From: Veillonellaceae bacterium SB90
Lineage (GTDB): Bacteria; Bacillota; Negativicutes; Selenomonadales; Selenomonadaceae
Length of the DNA: 64,000 nt
Assembly (NCBI GenBank): GCA_902364065.1
Contig: CABJCJ010000013.1
Location: 1 to 64,000 of the forward strand
Direction: 5' to 3'
The translations under genes and the position numbers were made by a program. A model generated the notes under the pieces. That model saw only the letters and a program-made list of their open reading frames with translations. It was not told where the DNA came from and did not search any database. Below are positions 19,935 to 28,141 of the stretch, piece after piece. Position 1 is the first letter of the stretch. Each line of letters begins with the position of its first letter.

Positions 19935-20215
19935 CCCGAGGACTTCTTCCCCGCTGCGCACGGGCGCGAACAGCTTCCCCCTTCGGGGGAAGTGGCCCGT
20001 AGGGCCGATAGGGGGACGCCCCAGCCTTCCCCGCGCACGGGGAAGGTGGCCCGCAGGGGCGGAAGAGGTCCTTGAACTATCGGGGAAGAACCATGTTCGC
20101 CTGCAAGTTTTTGCAAGCGGCGCAGCCCCGCGCACGGGCGCGAAGCGCGGGATGCCGGGGGCATCCCCGGAGAAGGTGGCAGCCACAGGCTGACGGATGA
20201 GGTCCATGGACTTGC
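19935..20215. repeat. Modular hairpin repeat block between cpaC and cpaE1
   Basis: The 328-bp gap has no gene. It holds several repeat modules: CTTCCCCCTTCGGGGGAAG, GTGGCCCGTAGGGCCGATAGG, GGGGACGCCCCAGCC, CGCGCACGGGGAAGG, GCGCGAAGCGCGGGATGCC and GGTGGCAGCCACAGGCTGACGGATGAGG. Each contains a small hairpin with GGGG or GATGAGG at its border. Related modules appear in the other Tad gaps. Confidence 0.85.
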
Positions 20216-20252
20216 AACCCAAGAAGCAATCATCAACGAAAGGAAGATGCCT

Positions 20253-21089
20253 ATGTCAACAGAAAACCGGCCGACGCCTGTCAATGGCATCGTCATCACC
20301 TTTTTCAGCACCGCCTCAGCCGTCGGCAAAACCCTCGTCGCCTGCAACATGGCCTCGGAACTCGCCCATGAAGGCTATCGCGTCTGCCTCGCCGACTTCG
20401 ACCTGCAGTTCGGAGACGTCTGCAACTACCTTCATCTCGAGCCACTGCGGACCCTGGCTGACGTACAGCGCACCATGCAGGTCGAAGGCGACTCCTGCCG
20501 CGTCCAGGACTTTCTGACGCCCTACCAGAACGGCGACGTCTCCTTCTCGGTACTCGCGGCACCCAAGGCCCTCGAAGAAGCCTACAACATCCATCACGAC
20601 TACGCCGTGCGCGCCATACGCAAACTTCAGGTCCAGTACGACTACATCCTCATCGATATGGCCTCGATGTTCAGCACCCTGAACCTCGCCATGCTCGACC
20701 TCTCCACCATCGTCACATTCCTCGGCATCGTCGACTTTATCCCGACCATAAAAAATATGAAAATTGGTATGGACACATTGAAGATGCTGGGCTATGATAA
20801 GAACAAAATAAGACTGGTGCTGAACCGCAGCGATGCCAAGACACGCATCAGCCTGGCTGACGTGCAGAAGCTCCTCGACGAGCCCTTCTACCACGTCCTG
20901 CCCAACGACTTCCGCGCTGCCAGCCAATCCCTGCGCGACGGCGTCCCCCTCGTGCTCGCCAAAGAGCACACCGACCTCGGCGATGCCCTCAAGGCCCTCG
21001 TAGCCCGCTACACCAATCACACCACAGCCCCCGCCGAAACCGAGAAAACCCGCGAAGAATCATCCTGGCTCAGCCGCATCTTCAGCTGA
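20253..21089 (+). CDS. CpaE/MinD-like ATPase without receiver domain (Tad locus)
   Basis: A 278-residue MinD/ParA-like protein. The nucleotide-binding loop near residues 18-28 reads STASAVGKTLVA: the GKT core is kept but the upstream signature lysine and glycines of KGGxGKT are replaced. VCLADFDLQFGDV (switch I-like) and YDYILIDMASMF (Walker B) follow. CpaE/TadZ proteins position the Tad machine at the cell pole. The start is put at ATG 20253, correctly spaced from AAAGGAA, rather than 20247. It stands alone between two repeat blocks. It may partner with the longer CpaE downstream; whether it hydrolyses ATP is unclear. Confidence 0.8.
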   Translation: MSTENRPTPVNGIVITFFSTASAVGKTLVACNMASELAHEGYRVCLADFDLQFGDVCNYLHLEPLRTLADVQRTMQVEGDSCRVQDFLTPYQNGDVSFSVLAAPKALEEAYNIHHDYAVRAIRKLQVQYDYILIDMASMFSTLNLAMLDLSTIVTFLGIVDFIPTIKNMKIGMDTLKMLGYDKNKIRLVLNRSDAKTRISLADVQKLLDEPFYHVLPNDFRAASQSLRDGVPLVLAKEHTDLGDALKALVARYTNHTTAPAETEKTREESSWLSRIFS

Positions 21090-21109
21090 TCCCCGCAGAG
21101 GACTCGGGC

Positions 21110-22230
21110 TTGTACGCGGAGCTTCCCCCAATGGGACGCCCAGCCTTCCCCTCTGGGGAAGGTGTCAGCGCAGCTGACGGATGAGGTTGCCTTCCCCGCG
21201 CACGGGCGAGAACAGCTTCCCCCTTCGGGGGAAGTGGCCCAAAGGGCCGATAGGGGAAACAAACGGCATCGATATGGCTGCTCGATGAAAATCGAACTCA
21301 TTACATCGACGCTATTTGCTGCTGCGAGCAGGTACCCCTTCAGACGGATGCGCCGCCAGCTTCCCAAAAGGGGACGCCAAGCCTTCCCCTCTGGGGAAGG
21401 TGTCAGCGCAGCTGACGGATGAGGTTGCCTTCCCCGCGCACGGGCGAGAACAGCTTCCCCCTTCGGGGGAAGTGGCCCAAAGGGCCGATAGGGGAAACAA
21501 ACGGCATCGATATGGCTGCTCGATGAAAATCGAACTCATTACATCGACGCTATTTGCTGCTGCGAGCAGGTACCCCTTCAGACGGATGCGCCGCCAGCTT
21601 CCCAAAAGGGGACGCCAAGCCTTCCCCTCTGGGGAAGGTGTCAGCGCAGCTGACGGATGAGGTTGCCTTCCCCGCGCACGGGCGAGAACAGCTTCCCCCT
21701 TCGGGGGAAGTGGCCCGCAGGGCCGATAGGGGGAACAAACGGCATCGATATGGCTGCTCGATGAAAAACGAACGTATTGCATCGACGTCATTTGCTTATG
21801 CGAGCAGGGACCCCTTCAGACGGCTGCGCCGCCAGCTTCCCCAAAGGGGACGCCAAGCCTTCCCCGCGCACGGGCGAGAACAGCTTCCCCCTTCGGGGGA
21901 AGTGGCCCGCAGGGCCGATAGGGGAAACAAACGGCATCGATATGGCTGCTCGATGAAAATCGAACGTATTGCATCGACGTCATTTGCTTATGCGAGCAGG
22001 TACCCCTTCAGACGGCTGCGCCGCCAGCTTCCCCAAAGGGGACGCCAAGCCTTCCCCGCGCACGGGGAAGGTGGCCCGAAGGGCCGGAAGAGGTCTTTGA
22101 ACTGGCGGGGAAGGACCATGCTCGCCTGCAAGTCTTTGCAAGCGGCGCAGCCCCGCGCACGGGCGCGAAGCGCGGGATGCCGGTGGCATCCCCGGAGAAG
22201 GTGGCCCGAAGGGCCGGAAGAGGTCCTTGG
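21110..22230. repeat. Tandem hairpin-repeat array (about 1.1 kb) inside the Tad operon
   Basis: The 1,180-bp gap between the two cpaE genes has no real gene. It is a tandem array whose unit begins CCTTCCCC: copies start at 21144, 21382 and 21620 (period 238 bp), with the first two nearly identical. The block CCTTCCCCGCGCACGGGCGAG then recurs at 21666, 21858 and 22050 (period 192 bp), where the shorter units have lost the CTCTGGGGAAGG plus GTCAGCGCAGCTGAC hairpin part. Each unit also contains a non-hairpin stretch with AAACGGCATCGATATGGCTG. The last 200 bp carry the modules seen near 20.1 and 16.4 kb. Open frames across it are repeat artefacts. Confidence 0.95.
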
Positions 22231-22269
22231 ACCTGTTTGCTCAAACTTGACTTGAAAGGAGGTGTTTTC

Positions 22270-23397
22270 ATGGATTACCGCGTCATGATGGTCGAAAAAG
22301 ACCGCCTCATGCTGCAAAAACTCTCAGGCGTCATCGAACGCACCCCCGGCTTCACTATGGCCGTACGCTACCAGAACGCCAGCGACGCCCTCGGACAAGG
22401 CAAGATGTTCAACCCAAACCTCATCCTGCTTGACATCGACCATGAAAACACCATCCCGCTCATCGAATCCTTCCACGAATCCTACCCGCACGCCGACATC
22501 CTCTGCATGGCCGAAGAATGGCAGCCCGAAAGCGCCAGCCATCTCGTCGCGGCCGGCGCCCGCGGCTGCCTCATCAAGCCCTTCAACGGCGTCGAACTCC
22601 AGGACGCCGTCAAGGAATTTGCTCAGGCCGGCCTCGAAAAAGAATGCGAAACGCTCGTCTTCTTCAGCCCTAAGGGCAAGAGCGGCAAGACCACGCTCAT
22701 TGCGAACCTCGCTGTAGCTCTGGCCCGCCGCACGCATGAACAGGTCGGCATCATCGACGCCGATCTCCAGTTCGGTGATATGGCCGTTTTCTTCAACATC
22801 ACGCCGCAGTCGACCATCGTCGAAGCAGCACGCGACATCCGCTTTCTCTCGCCGGTCACGCTCAAGCGCTACTTCGTGCCCGTCTCGGAACGCGTCCACG
22901 TCCTCTGCGGCACGACGCGCCCCAATTACATCGACAAGGTATCGATACCGGCGCTCGAGAACCTCATCCGCATGAGTAAAAGCCTGTTCCGCTACCTGCT
23001 CATTGATGTGCCGCCCGGCTTCAATCCAACATCGATTTCAGCCGCAGAAGCCTCGACGACAACGTATCTTTGTGCTATGATTAACGGGGCATACGAAATC
23101 GACCACATGCGCAAGGCGCTGGAAATCTTCAAGGACTGGCCCGACGTCGAGGAACGCGCGAAAGTCATTTTCACGCGCGTCTCTCCCTGCACGGAGGAAA
23201 TGCGCGGCAAGCTTGAGACGCAGCTTGGCTACCCCGTCACGGCCATTATCCCGAACGAATACCTCGTGGTTTCCCACGCGGCGGATAATGGCCAGATGGC
23301 AACGGAAATCCAGCCGGATAACCCGCTTGCCAAAAGCGTCGACCGCCTGGCCGAGCAGATTGCCGGCCACCGCGTGCCAGAGAGGTGGTCCACATGA
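22270..23397 (+). CDS. cpaE: CpaE-like receiver-ATPase fusion of the Tad pilus
   Basis: A 375-residue protein with an N-terminal response-regulator receiver-like domain (1-120; candidate phospho-acceptor D55 in LILLDIDH and lysine in CLIKPF) and a C-terminal MinD/ParA ATPase (PKGKSGKTTLIANLA at about 134-148, VGIIDADLQFGDMAVF, YLLIDVPPGF). This is the usual CpaE architecture; such proteins localise Tad assembly. The start follows AAAGGAGG. The stop overlaps the tadB start (ATGA), so the two are translationally coupled. Confidence 0.92.
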   Translation: MDYRVMMVEKDRLMLQKLSGVIERTPGFTMAVRYQNASDALGQGKMFNPNLILLDIDHENTIPLIESFHESYPHADILCMAEEWQPESASHLVAAGARGCLIKPFNGVELQDAVKEFAQAGLEKECETLVFFSPKGKSGKTTLIANLAVALARRTHEQVGIIDADLQFGDMAVFFNITPQSTIVEAARDIRFLSPVTLKRYFVPVSERVHVLCGTTRPNYIDKVSIPALENLIRMSKSLFRYLLIDVPPGFNPTSISAAEASTTTYLCAMINGAYEIDHMRKALEIFKDWPDVEERAKVIFTRVSPCTEEMRGKLETQLGYPVTAIIPNEYLVVSHAADNGQMATEIQPDNPLAKSVDRLAEQIAGHRVPERWST

Positions 23398-24362
23398 AGG
23401 CACTCCTGGCCATCTTCATCGCCATCCTGTGCTTCGGCCTCCTGCTGATGTTGCTCTCCATCCGCTCGCGCTCGCGTGAGGATCACACGCTGACGGAGCG
23501 CATGAACTACTTTGCTGGCGTTGGTCCTGAGCAGCCACAGCAGGCAAAGGGCGCGAGTCCAAGGGAAATGCTCGTTCACCTCGTCGAGAGCATCTCCTCC
23601 GGCCTTGGGCGCATCCAGAAAGGACAGAAGCTTGAGCTCCTCATGCAGCAGGCCGACTGGCCGCTGCACGGCACGGAGTTTGAAGCCATCCTGCTGCTCT
23701 GGGGCCTGCTCGTGGGCTTCATCACGTTTCTCGTGACGCTCAAGGGATCGATGTTCTTCATCGGTGCCATCGTGGCCATCCTGCTCGGCTTCCTGCTGCT
23801 GGCCCTGCGCATCCGCAGGCGGCGCAAGAAATTCACGAACCAGCTCGGCGACATGCTGACCATGGTCGCGAACGCCCTGCGTGCCGGCTTCAGCTTCATG
23901 CAGGCCTTCGAGCTCATCTCCCGCGAGATGGACGCTCCGATGGGCAAGGAAGTCAGGCTCGTCGTCAACGAAGTCAACCTCGGCAACACCTTGGAGACGG
24001 CTCTCGACAACATGCAGAAACGCGTCGCCAGTCCCGACTTCGAACTCGTGGTCACCGCCGTCCTGATCCAAAGGCAGGTCGGCGGCGACCTCGCTCAGAT
24101 TCTTGATACGATCAGCGAGACGATTCAAGAGAGAATCCGAATGCGGCGAGAAGTCATGACTTTGACGGCACAAGGACGAGCATCTGCATTGGTTGTTTCA
24201 TGTATACCGATTGGAGTGGCAGCGGCTCTTTCTGTATTGAATCCAAACTATTTAAAACCTTTGCTTGAGACAGAAATCGGCAGGATGTTTATTGTCGGCG
24301 CTGTTATATTACAATTGATAGGTTTTATTATCATCCATCGTATTGTAGATATCAGAATTTAA
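23394..24362 (+). CDS. tadB: Tad inner-membrane platform protein TadB
   Basis: TadB and TadC form the inner-membrane platform of the Tad machine and belong to the type II secretion F family. The 322-residue protein has two hydrophobic segments near the N-terminus, a long cytoplasmic T2SSF domain (LGDMLTMVANALRAGFSFMQAF) and two C-terminal membrane segments. GC content and codon use drop abruptly after about 24,110: the last ~80 codons use TTT, ATT and GAA far more than the first 240. The reading frame is intact, so this looks like a recombination join rather than decay. Confidence 0.92.
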   Translation: MKALLAIFIAILCFGLLLMLLSIRSRSREDHTLTERMNYFAGVGPEQPQQAKGASPREMLVHLVESISSGLGRIQKGQKLELLMQQADWPLHGTEFEAILLLWGLLVGFITFLVTLKGSMFFIGAIVAILLGFLLLALRIRRRRKKFTNQLGDMLTMVANALRAGFSFMQAFELISREMDAPMGKEVRLVVNEVNLGNTLETALDNMQKRVASPDFELVVTAVLIQRQVGGDLAQILDTISETIQERIRMRREVMTLTAQGRASALVVSCIPIGVAAALSVLNPNYLKPLLETEIGRMFIVGAVILQLIGFIIIHRIVDIRI

Positions 24363-24382
24363 TCTCTAGTAAGAGGGCGTAT

Positions 24383-24610
24383 ATGATAAAACGATTCTAC
24401 TCTTGTATAAAATCCTTACTGGTTTGTCAGAGTGCACAGGCATTGGTAGAATATACTTTGATTCTAGCGTTTGTTTCGATTATTGCACTGTGCTTCTATT
24501 ACAATATCACGATTGATGAAAATGGAAGAGAAGAATTACACTCATTTGTATTGTCTATTAAAGATGCAATTTATCGTATTTCAAATTTATTGAAACACGT
24601 ATCAATGTAG
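24383..24610 (+). CDS. Flp-type pilin 1
   Basis: A 75-residue small pilin. The class IVb cleavage region is SAQALVEYTLILAFVSI: glutamate and tyrosine at +5/+6 are kept, but the residue before the predicted cut is Ala rather than the usual Gly. A single hydrophobic helix follows, then a 45-residue polar C-terminus that is longer than in typical Flp and contains Glu/Asp/Lys pairs. It is AT-rich, unlike flanking tad genes. It begins 21 bases after tadB with AGAGGG upstream. Major or minor pilin status cannot be told. Confidence 0.85.
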   Translation: MIKRFYSCIKSLLVCQSAQALVEYTLILAFVSIIALCFYYNITIDENGREELHSFVLSIKDAIYRISNLLKHVSM

Positions 24611-24679
24611 TATGTAATCCGAAAGGATTCACATAAAGTAGAGTTTATTGCAACATTATGTTTTAGGGAGGAGTTTACC

Positions 24680-24706
24680 ATGGTTCTCGGGTTCTCGAAA
24701 TTATGA
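24680..24706 (+). CDS. Eight-codon leader ORF overlapping the second pilin start
   Basis: ATG at 24680 stands eight bases after the strong site GGGAGGAG (24665-24672) and encodes MVLGFSKL followed by TGA at 24704-24706. The stop overlaps the pilin ATG (24703-24705) as ATGA. The pilin itself has no other ribosome-binding site at a proper distance. This is the pattern of translational coupling or a leader peptide. A one-base sequencing error is an alternative, though the pilin is complete without it. Confidence 0.55.
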   Translation: MVLGFSKL

Positions 24707-24906
24707 AGTATTTGAAAGCTCGTTATGTGAGCGAAAAGGCACAGGGCATTGTAGAATATGCTCTAATTCTGGCATTTGTAGCCGTTATCGCAGCGGCATT
24801 GTTTACTAACAATGGAATTAAGGATCATATTGTCAAGATTTTTGAAAATATTAGTTCTTTGCTTCAGAATGGTGAAGCTGCGTCTTCGTCCAGTGGCGGT
24901 AAATGA
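24703..24906 (+). CDS. flp: Flp-type pilin 2, likely the major pilin
   Basis: A 67-residue Flp pilin: basic leader MKYLKARYVSEKA, predicted prepilin peptidase cut before QGIVEYALILAFVAVIAA, one hydrophobic helix and a short Ser/Gly-rich tail, as in classic Flp subunits. The -1 residue is Ala. The start codon overlaps the stop of an eight-codon leader ORF, which holds the only good ribosome-binding site, so translation is probably coupled. AT-rich composition as for its neighbours. Short length and fit to the family make this the best candidate for the main fibre subunit. Confidence 0.9.
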   Translation: MKYLKARYVSEKAQGIVEYALILAFVAVIAAALFTNNGIKDHIVKIFENISSLLQNGEAASSSSGGK

Positions 24907-24967
24907 TTTTTTGTCTAGTCAGACGAATGTTTTTGTTTTAGTATGATAGGTTGAAAGAGGTAGAATT

Positions 24968-25432
24968 ATGAGATTCCAAAAGGGACAATCCATTGTGGAA
25001 TTTACATTAATCCTACCCCTTTTTCTTTTATTTTTATTCGCTATTGTATATTTCTCAATGATATTTTTGGATTATATGACTTTGAGTACCGTGGCCCGTA
25101 ATAGTGCTCGTGAAGCAGCTGTGGTAACAAGTGAAACAGAATCGGCAAATGGTTATCCGACCATCCGAGAGCATTATAAAAATCAGAAATTACCTGTCGA
25201 TATTTATGATTGGGACCCTACTTCATCTGATTTTGTTATAGAGTACGTGCCATCACAAAATACAAATGAACATGGCAATGTAAGGGTTACTGTCAAGGCT
25301 AAACTTAATGATGATGGTTCTTGGTTATCGGGGATCCTCGATGGTTTGACCGATAATAAAAATACCAATAAATTGAATTTGAATATAACTTGTACGATGT
25401 ACAGTGAAGATAATTGGAAGATGCAGAAATAG
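24968..25432 (+). CDS. tadE: TadE-like pseudopilin
   Basis: A 154-residue minor pseudopilin with a prepilin-like N-terminus: KGQSIVEFTLILPLFLLFLF, with Gly before the predicted cleavage site and Glu-Phe at +5/+6, followed by the TadE motif of small and acidic residues (STVARNSAREAAV). The C-terminal two thirds are extracytoplasmic and contain one cysteine. The ribosome-binding site is AAAGAGG. It is the last gene in the AT-rich stretch 24.1-25.4 kb; cpaF, 16 bases on, returns to GC-rich codon use. Confidence 0.88.
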   Translation: MRFQKGQSIVEFTLILPLFLLFLFAIVYFSMIFLDYMTLSTVARNSAREAAVVTSETESANGYPTIREHYKNQKLPVDIYDWDPTSSDFVIEYVPSQNTNEHGNVRVTVKAKLNDDGSWLSGILDGLTDNKNTNKLNLNITCTMYSEDNWKMQK

Positions 25433-25448
25433 TAAGAGGTGAGATACG

Positions 25449-26855
25449 ATGTCTTTATTGACGCGCCTGGGACGGGCGGCTGGGGAGAACCGTCAGGTCA
25501 ATATTTTTGGCTCCCGCAGTGAAGGGCAGGACACGGCGGCGGAACGCTCCTATCAGCAGGTCAAGCAGCGTATCCACCAGCGCATCGTTGACGAGATGAC
25601 GCCGGCCGAGCAGGCCATGCTCTCCTCGGTGCATCAGGACCCGCATCAAGTCGAGACGCTGATCGGCGATTACTGCCAGCGCGTGCTCGATGAGGACCCG
25701 TTCGCCATTCCGCAGGGCGAGAAGCCGCGGCTCATTGCCGATATCCGCGACGAAGTCCTGGGCCTCGGTCCGATTGAAGCCCTGCGCAAGGACGATTCCA
25801 TCACCGAAATCATGGTCAACGGGCCGCATCAGGTCTTCGTCGAGCGCATGGGCAAGCTCGAACTGACCGACGTGAAATTCCACGATACGGCGCACCTCAT
25901 GAACATCATCGAGCGTATCCTGACGCCGCTCGGACGCCGCGTCGATGAATCCTCGCCGCTCGTCGATGCCCGCCTCGAAGATGGCTCGCGTGTTAACATC
26001 ATCATCCCGCCGCTATCGCTCATCGGCCCGTGCCTGACCATCCGCAAATTCTCCAAGACTCCGCTTACCGTCGACAATCTGATCTCCTTCGGCACGATGG
26101 ATGAGAAGATGGCGACCTTTTTGCGCGCGTGCATCAAGGCGCGCGTCAATATCCTCGTCTCGGGCGGCACGGGCTCCGGTAAAACGACGACGCTCAACGT
26201 CATCTCGTCGTTCATCCCCGAGGGCGAACGCATCGTCACCATCGAGGATGCCGCCGAGCTGCGCCTGCAGCAGCAGCACGTCGTCACGCTCGAGGCGCGT
26301 CCGGCCAACCTCGAAGGGCGGGGGGCCATTACCATTCGCGACCTCGTGCGCAATGCCCTGCGCATGCGCCCCGACCGCATCATCGTCGGCGAGGTCCGCA
26401 CGGGCGAGGCCCTTGACATGCTGCAGGCTATGAACACCGGCCACGACGGCTCCCTGACCACGGCCCACGCCAACAGCCCGCGTGACGCCCTGTCGCGCCT
26501 TGAGACGATGGTCATGATGTCCGGCCTCGACCTGCCGGAGCGCGCCATCCGCGAGCAGATTTCCTCGGCCATCGACCTCATCCTGCACCAGTCCCGCATG
26601 CGCGACGGCAGCCGCAAGATCACCTACATCACCGAAGTCCAGCACATGGAAGGCAGTACCATCACCACGCAGGACCTCTTCCGCTTCGAACAGACCGGCT
26701 TCGACAACAACGGCAAAGTCATCGGCCACTTCATGCCCACCGGCATGCAGCCCGAGTTCCTCGAGAAGTTCGAGATCAGCGGTATCAAACTCCCTGAAGG
26801 CTTCTTCACCCCTGGCGGCAACAACGACATCGCCTTCACCGGCGGCCGCTTCTAA
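25449..26855 (+). CDS. cpaF: Tad secretion ATPase CpaF (TadA)
   Basis: Hexameric secretion ATPase that powers Flp pilus assembly at the inner membrane. The 468-residue protein has an N-terminal helical region (to about 100), the CpaF N-domain (DDSITEIMVNGPHQVFVERM), Walker A SGGTGSGKTTTLNV at about 238-251, Asp box and Walker B (IIVGEVRTGEALDMLQAMNTG) and the His box TTAHANSPRDALSRLE. Complete and canonical. The gene usually precedes tadB and tadC, but here it lies between them. Confidence 0.96.
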   Translation: MSLLTRLGRAAGENRQVNIFGSRSEGQDTAAERSYQQVKQRIHQRIVDEMTPAEQAMLSSVHQDPHQVETLIGDYCQRVLDEDPFAIPQGEKPRLIADIRDEVLGLGPIEALRKDDSITEIMVNGPHQVFVERMGKLELTDVKFHDTAHLMNIIERILTPLGRRVDESSPLVDARLEDGSRVNIIIPPLSLIGPCLTIRKFSKTPLTVDNLISFGTMDEKMATFLRACIKARVNILVSGGTGSGKTTTLNVISSFIPEGERIVTIEDAAELRLQQQHVVTLEARPANLEGRGAITIRDLVRNALRMRPDRIIVGEVRTGEALDMLQAMNTGHDGSLTTAHANSPRDALSRLETMVMMSGLDLPERAIREQISSAIDLILHQSRMRDGSRKITYITEVQHMEGSTITTQDLFRFEQTGFDNNGKVIGHFMPTGMQPEFLEKFEISGIKLPEGFFTPGGNNDIAFTGGRF

Positions 26856-26879
26856 GCGGAGGAAGAGATTTTTGGGCGG

Positions 26880-27175
26880 TAGAGCGAGATACGCTGTCCC
26901 CTTTGGGGAAAGTGGCCCGTAGGGCCGAAAGGGGAAACACCCGTCCCAGGCATCTATCCCCGCTGAAATTCGCACGCTAAGGATTTGTTTTCAGCGAGCC
27001 AGAATGTTCATGCGAGCAGTCGCCCCTTCAGTCGCTTGCACGACAGCTTCCCCAGAGGGGACGCCAAGCCTTCCCCTATGGAGAAGGTGTCTGCGCAGCT
27101 GACGGATGAGGTCGCCTTCCCCGCGCACGGGGAAGGGGGACCGCGTAAGCGGTGGAAGAGGTCCTTGGACTTTTG
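26880..27175. repeat. Modular hairpin repeat block between cpaF and tadC
   Basis: The 353-bp gap has no gene. It contains CCCCTTTGGGG, GTGGCCCGTAGGGCCGAAAGGGG, GGGGACGCCAAGCC, GTGTCTGCGCAGCTGACGGATGAGG, CGCGCACGGGGAAGG and GGGGGACCGCGTAAGCGGTGGAAGAGG. The core AATTCGCACGCTAAGGATTTGTTTTCAGCGAGCCAG... recurs almost identically in the next block (28.2 kb), so these two are the closest pair. Confidence 0.85.
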
Positions 27176-27208
27176 TAGAAATATGTTGGGAATGAAAGGA
27201 GCGCAACG

Positions 27209-28141
27209 ATGCTGAAAGTACTATTTGCCATATCGCTGACCGCCATCATCTTCCTCGTACTCTTCGGCATCATCCGGAGCATCGTACAGCCCAAAACCAC
27301 CATCCGCAAGCGCATGGCCAGCCTGGAAACGATGGACGAAGCGAACGACCCCTTTGCCGTACCGGCCTATGAAGCCGTCTCCACCGTCCAATCCGCGCCT
27401 CAAACGGGCGGCTTCAAACAGACCATGGAAGAACTGGCTGAGCACCTGATGCCCAAGGGCCTGCGCCCCATCATCCAGAAACGCCTCGTACTGGCCGGCA
27501 AATCCCGCGAATGGGGCGTCGCCGAATTCTTTGGCAGCTGCCTGCTCGGTGCCGTCGTCATGTGGCTCTTTGCCACCGTACTCGTGCGCGGCGGCTCCTT
27601 TGCGCCCGTCCAGAAAACCATGATGGTCTTCCTGCTGGGCCTTCTCGGCGGCCTGATGCCCGTTGTTTTCCTCAATACCACCATCGACCGGCGGCAGAAA
27701 CAAATCGAACGCCAGCTGCCCCAGGTACTCGATTTGCTCTGCGTCAGTGTGCAGGCCGGCCTTTCTTTCGACGCCGCCCTCGCCAAGATCACAGCCCGCA
27801 TGAAAGGCCCCTTCATCGACGAATGCCGCCGCCTGCAGGAAGATATCCGCATGGGCGTCGTGCGCCGCACCGCCATGCGCGCCCTCGCGGATCGCTGCGG
27901 CCTCGAGGACGTCTCGCTCTTCATGACTTCCATTATCCAGGCCGAACGCCTCGGCACGAGCATGGGCAAGACCCTCAAGAACCAGGCCGACAACATCCGC
28001 GAACGCCGCCGCCAATACGTCAAAGCCCAGGCCATGAAAGCCCCGGTCAAAATTGTCTTCCCGCTCGTCCTCTTCATCTTCCCCGCCATCTTCGTCGTCA
28101 CTCTCGTACCGAGTTTACTCTATCTGTTGAAGAACTTGTAA
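27209..28141 (+). CDS. tadC: Tad inner-membrane platform protein TadC
   Basis: Second F-family platform protein of the Tad machine. The 310-residue protein has an N-terminal membrane segment, a cytoplasmic helical region, paired membrane segments at about 105-150, the T2SSF domain (LPQVLDLLCVSVQAGLSFDAAL) and a C-terminal membrane segment. Start follows AAAGGAGCG. Composition is GC-rich like cpaF. It is separated from tadB by 2.8 kb and from cpaF by a repeat block. Confidence 0.93.
   Translation: MLKVLFAISLTAIIFLVLFGIIRSIVQPKTTIRKRMASLETMDEANDPFAVPAYEAVSTVQSAPQTGGFKQTMEELAEHLMPKGLRPIIQKRLVLAGKSREWGVAEFFGSCLLGAVVMWLFATVLVRGGSFAPVQKTMMVFLLGLLGGLMPVVFLNTTIDRRQKQIERQLPQVLDLLCVSVQAGLSFDAALAKITARMKGPFIDECRRLQEDIRMGVVRRTAMRALADRCGLEDVSLFMTSIIQAERLGTSMGKTLKNQADNIRERRRQYVKAQAMKAPVKIVFPLVLFIFPAIFVVTLVPSLLYLLKNL

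Noticed and set aside
21144..22050. Possible CRISPR array
   Set aside because: Units are 238 or 192 bp tandem repeats, not 25-40 bp repeats with unique spacers, and no cas genes are in the window.
21316..22255. Open frames encoding repeated RYGCSMKIE-type peptides
   Set aside because: They read straight through the tandem hairpin array; the repeated peptide is a by-product of the DNA repeat, with no start context or family match.
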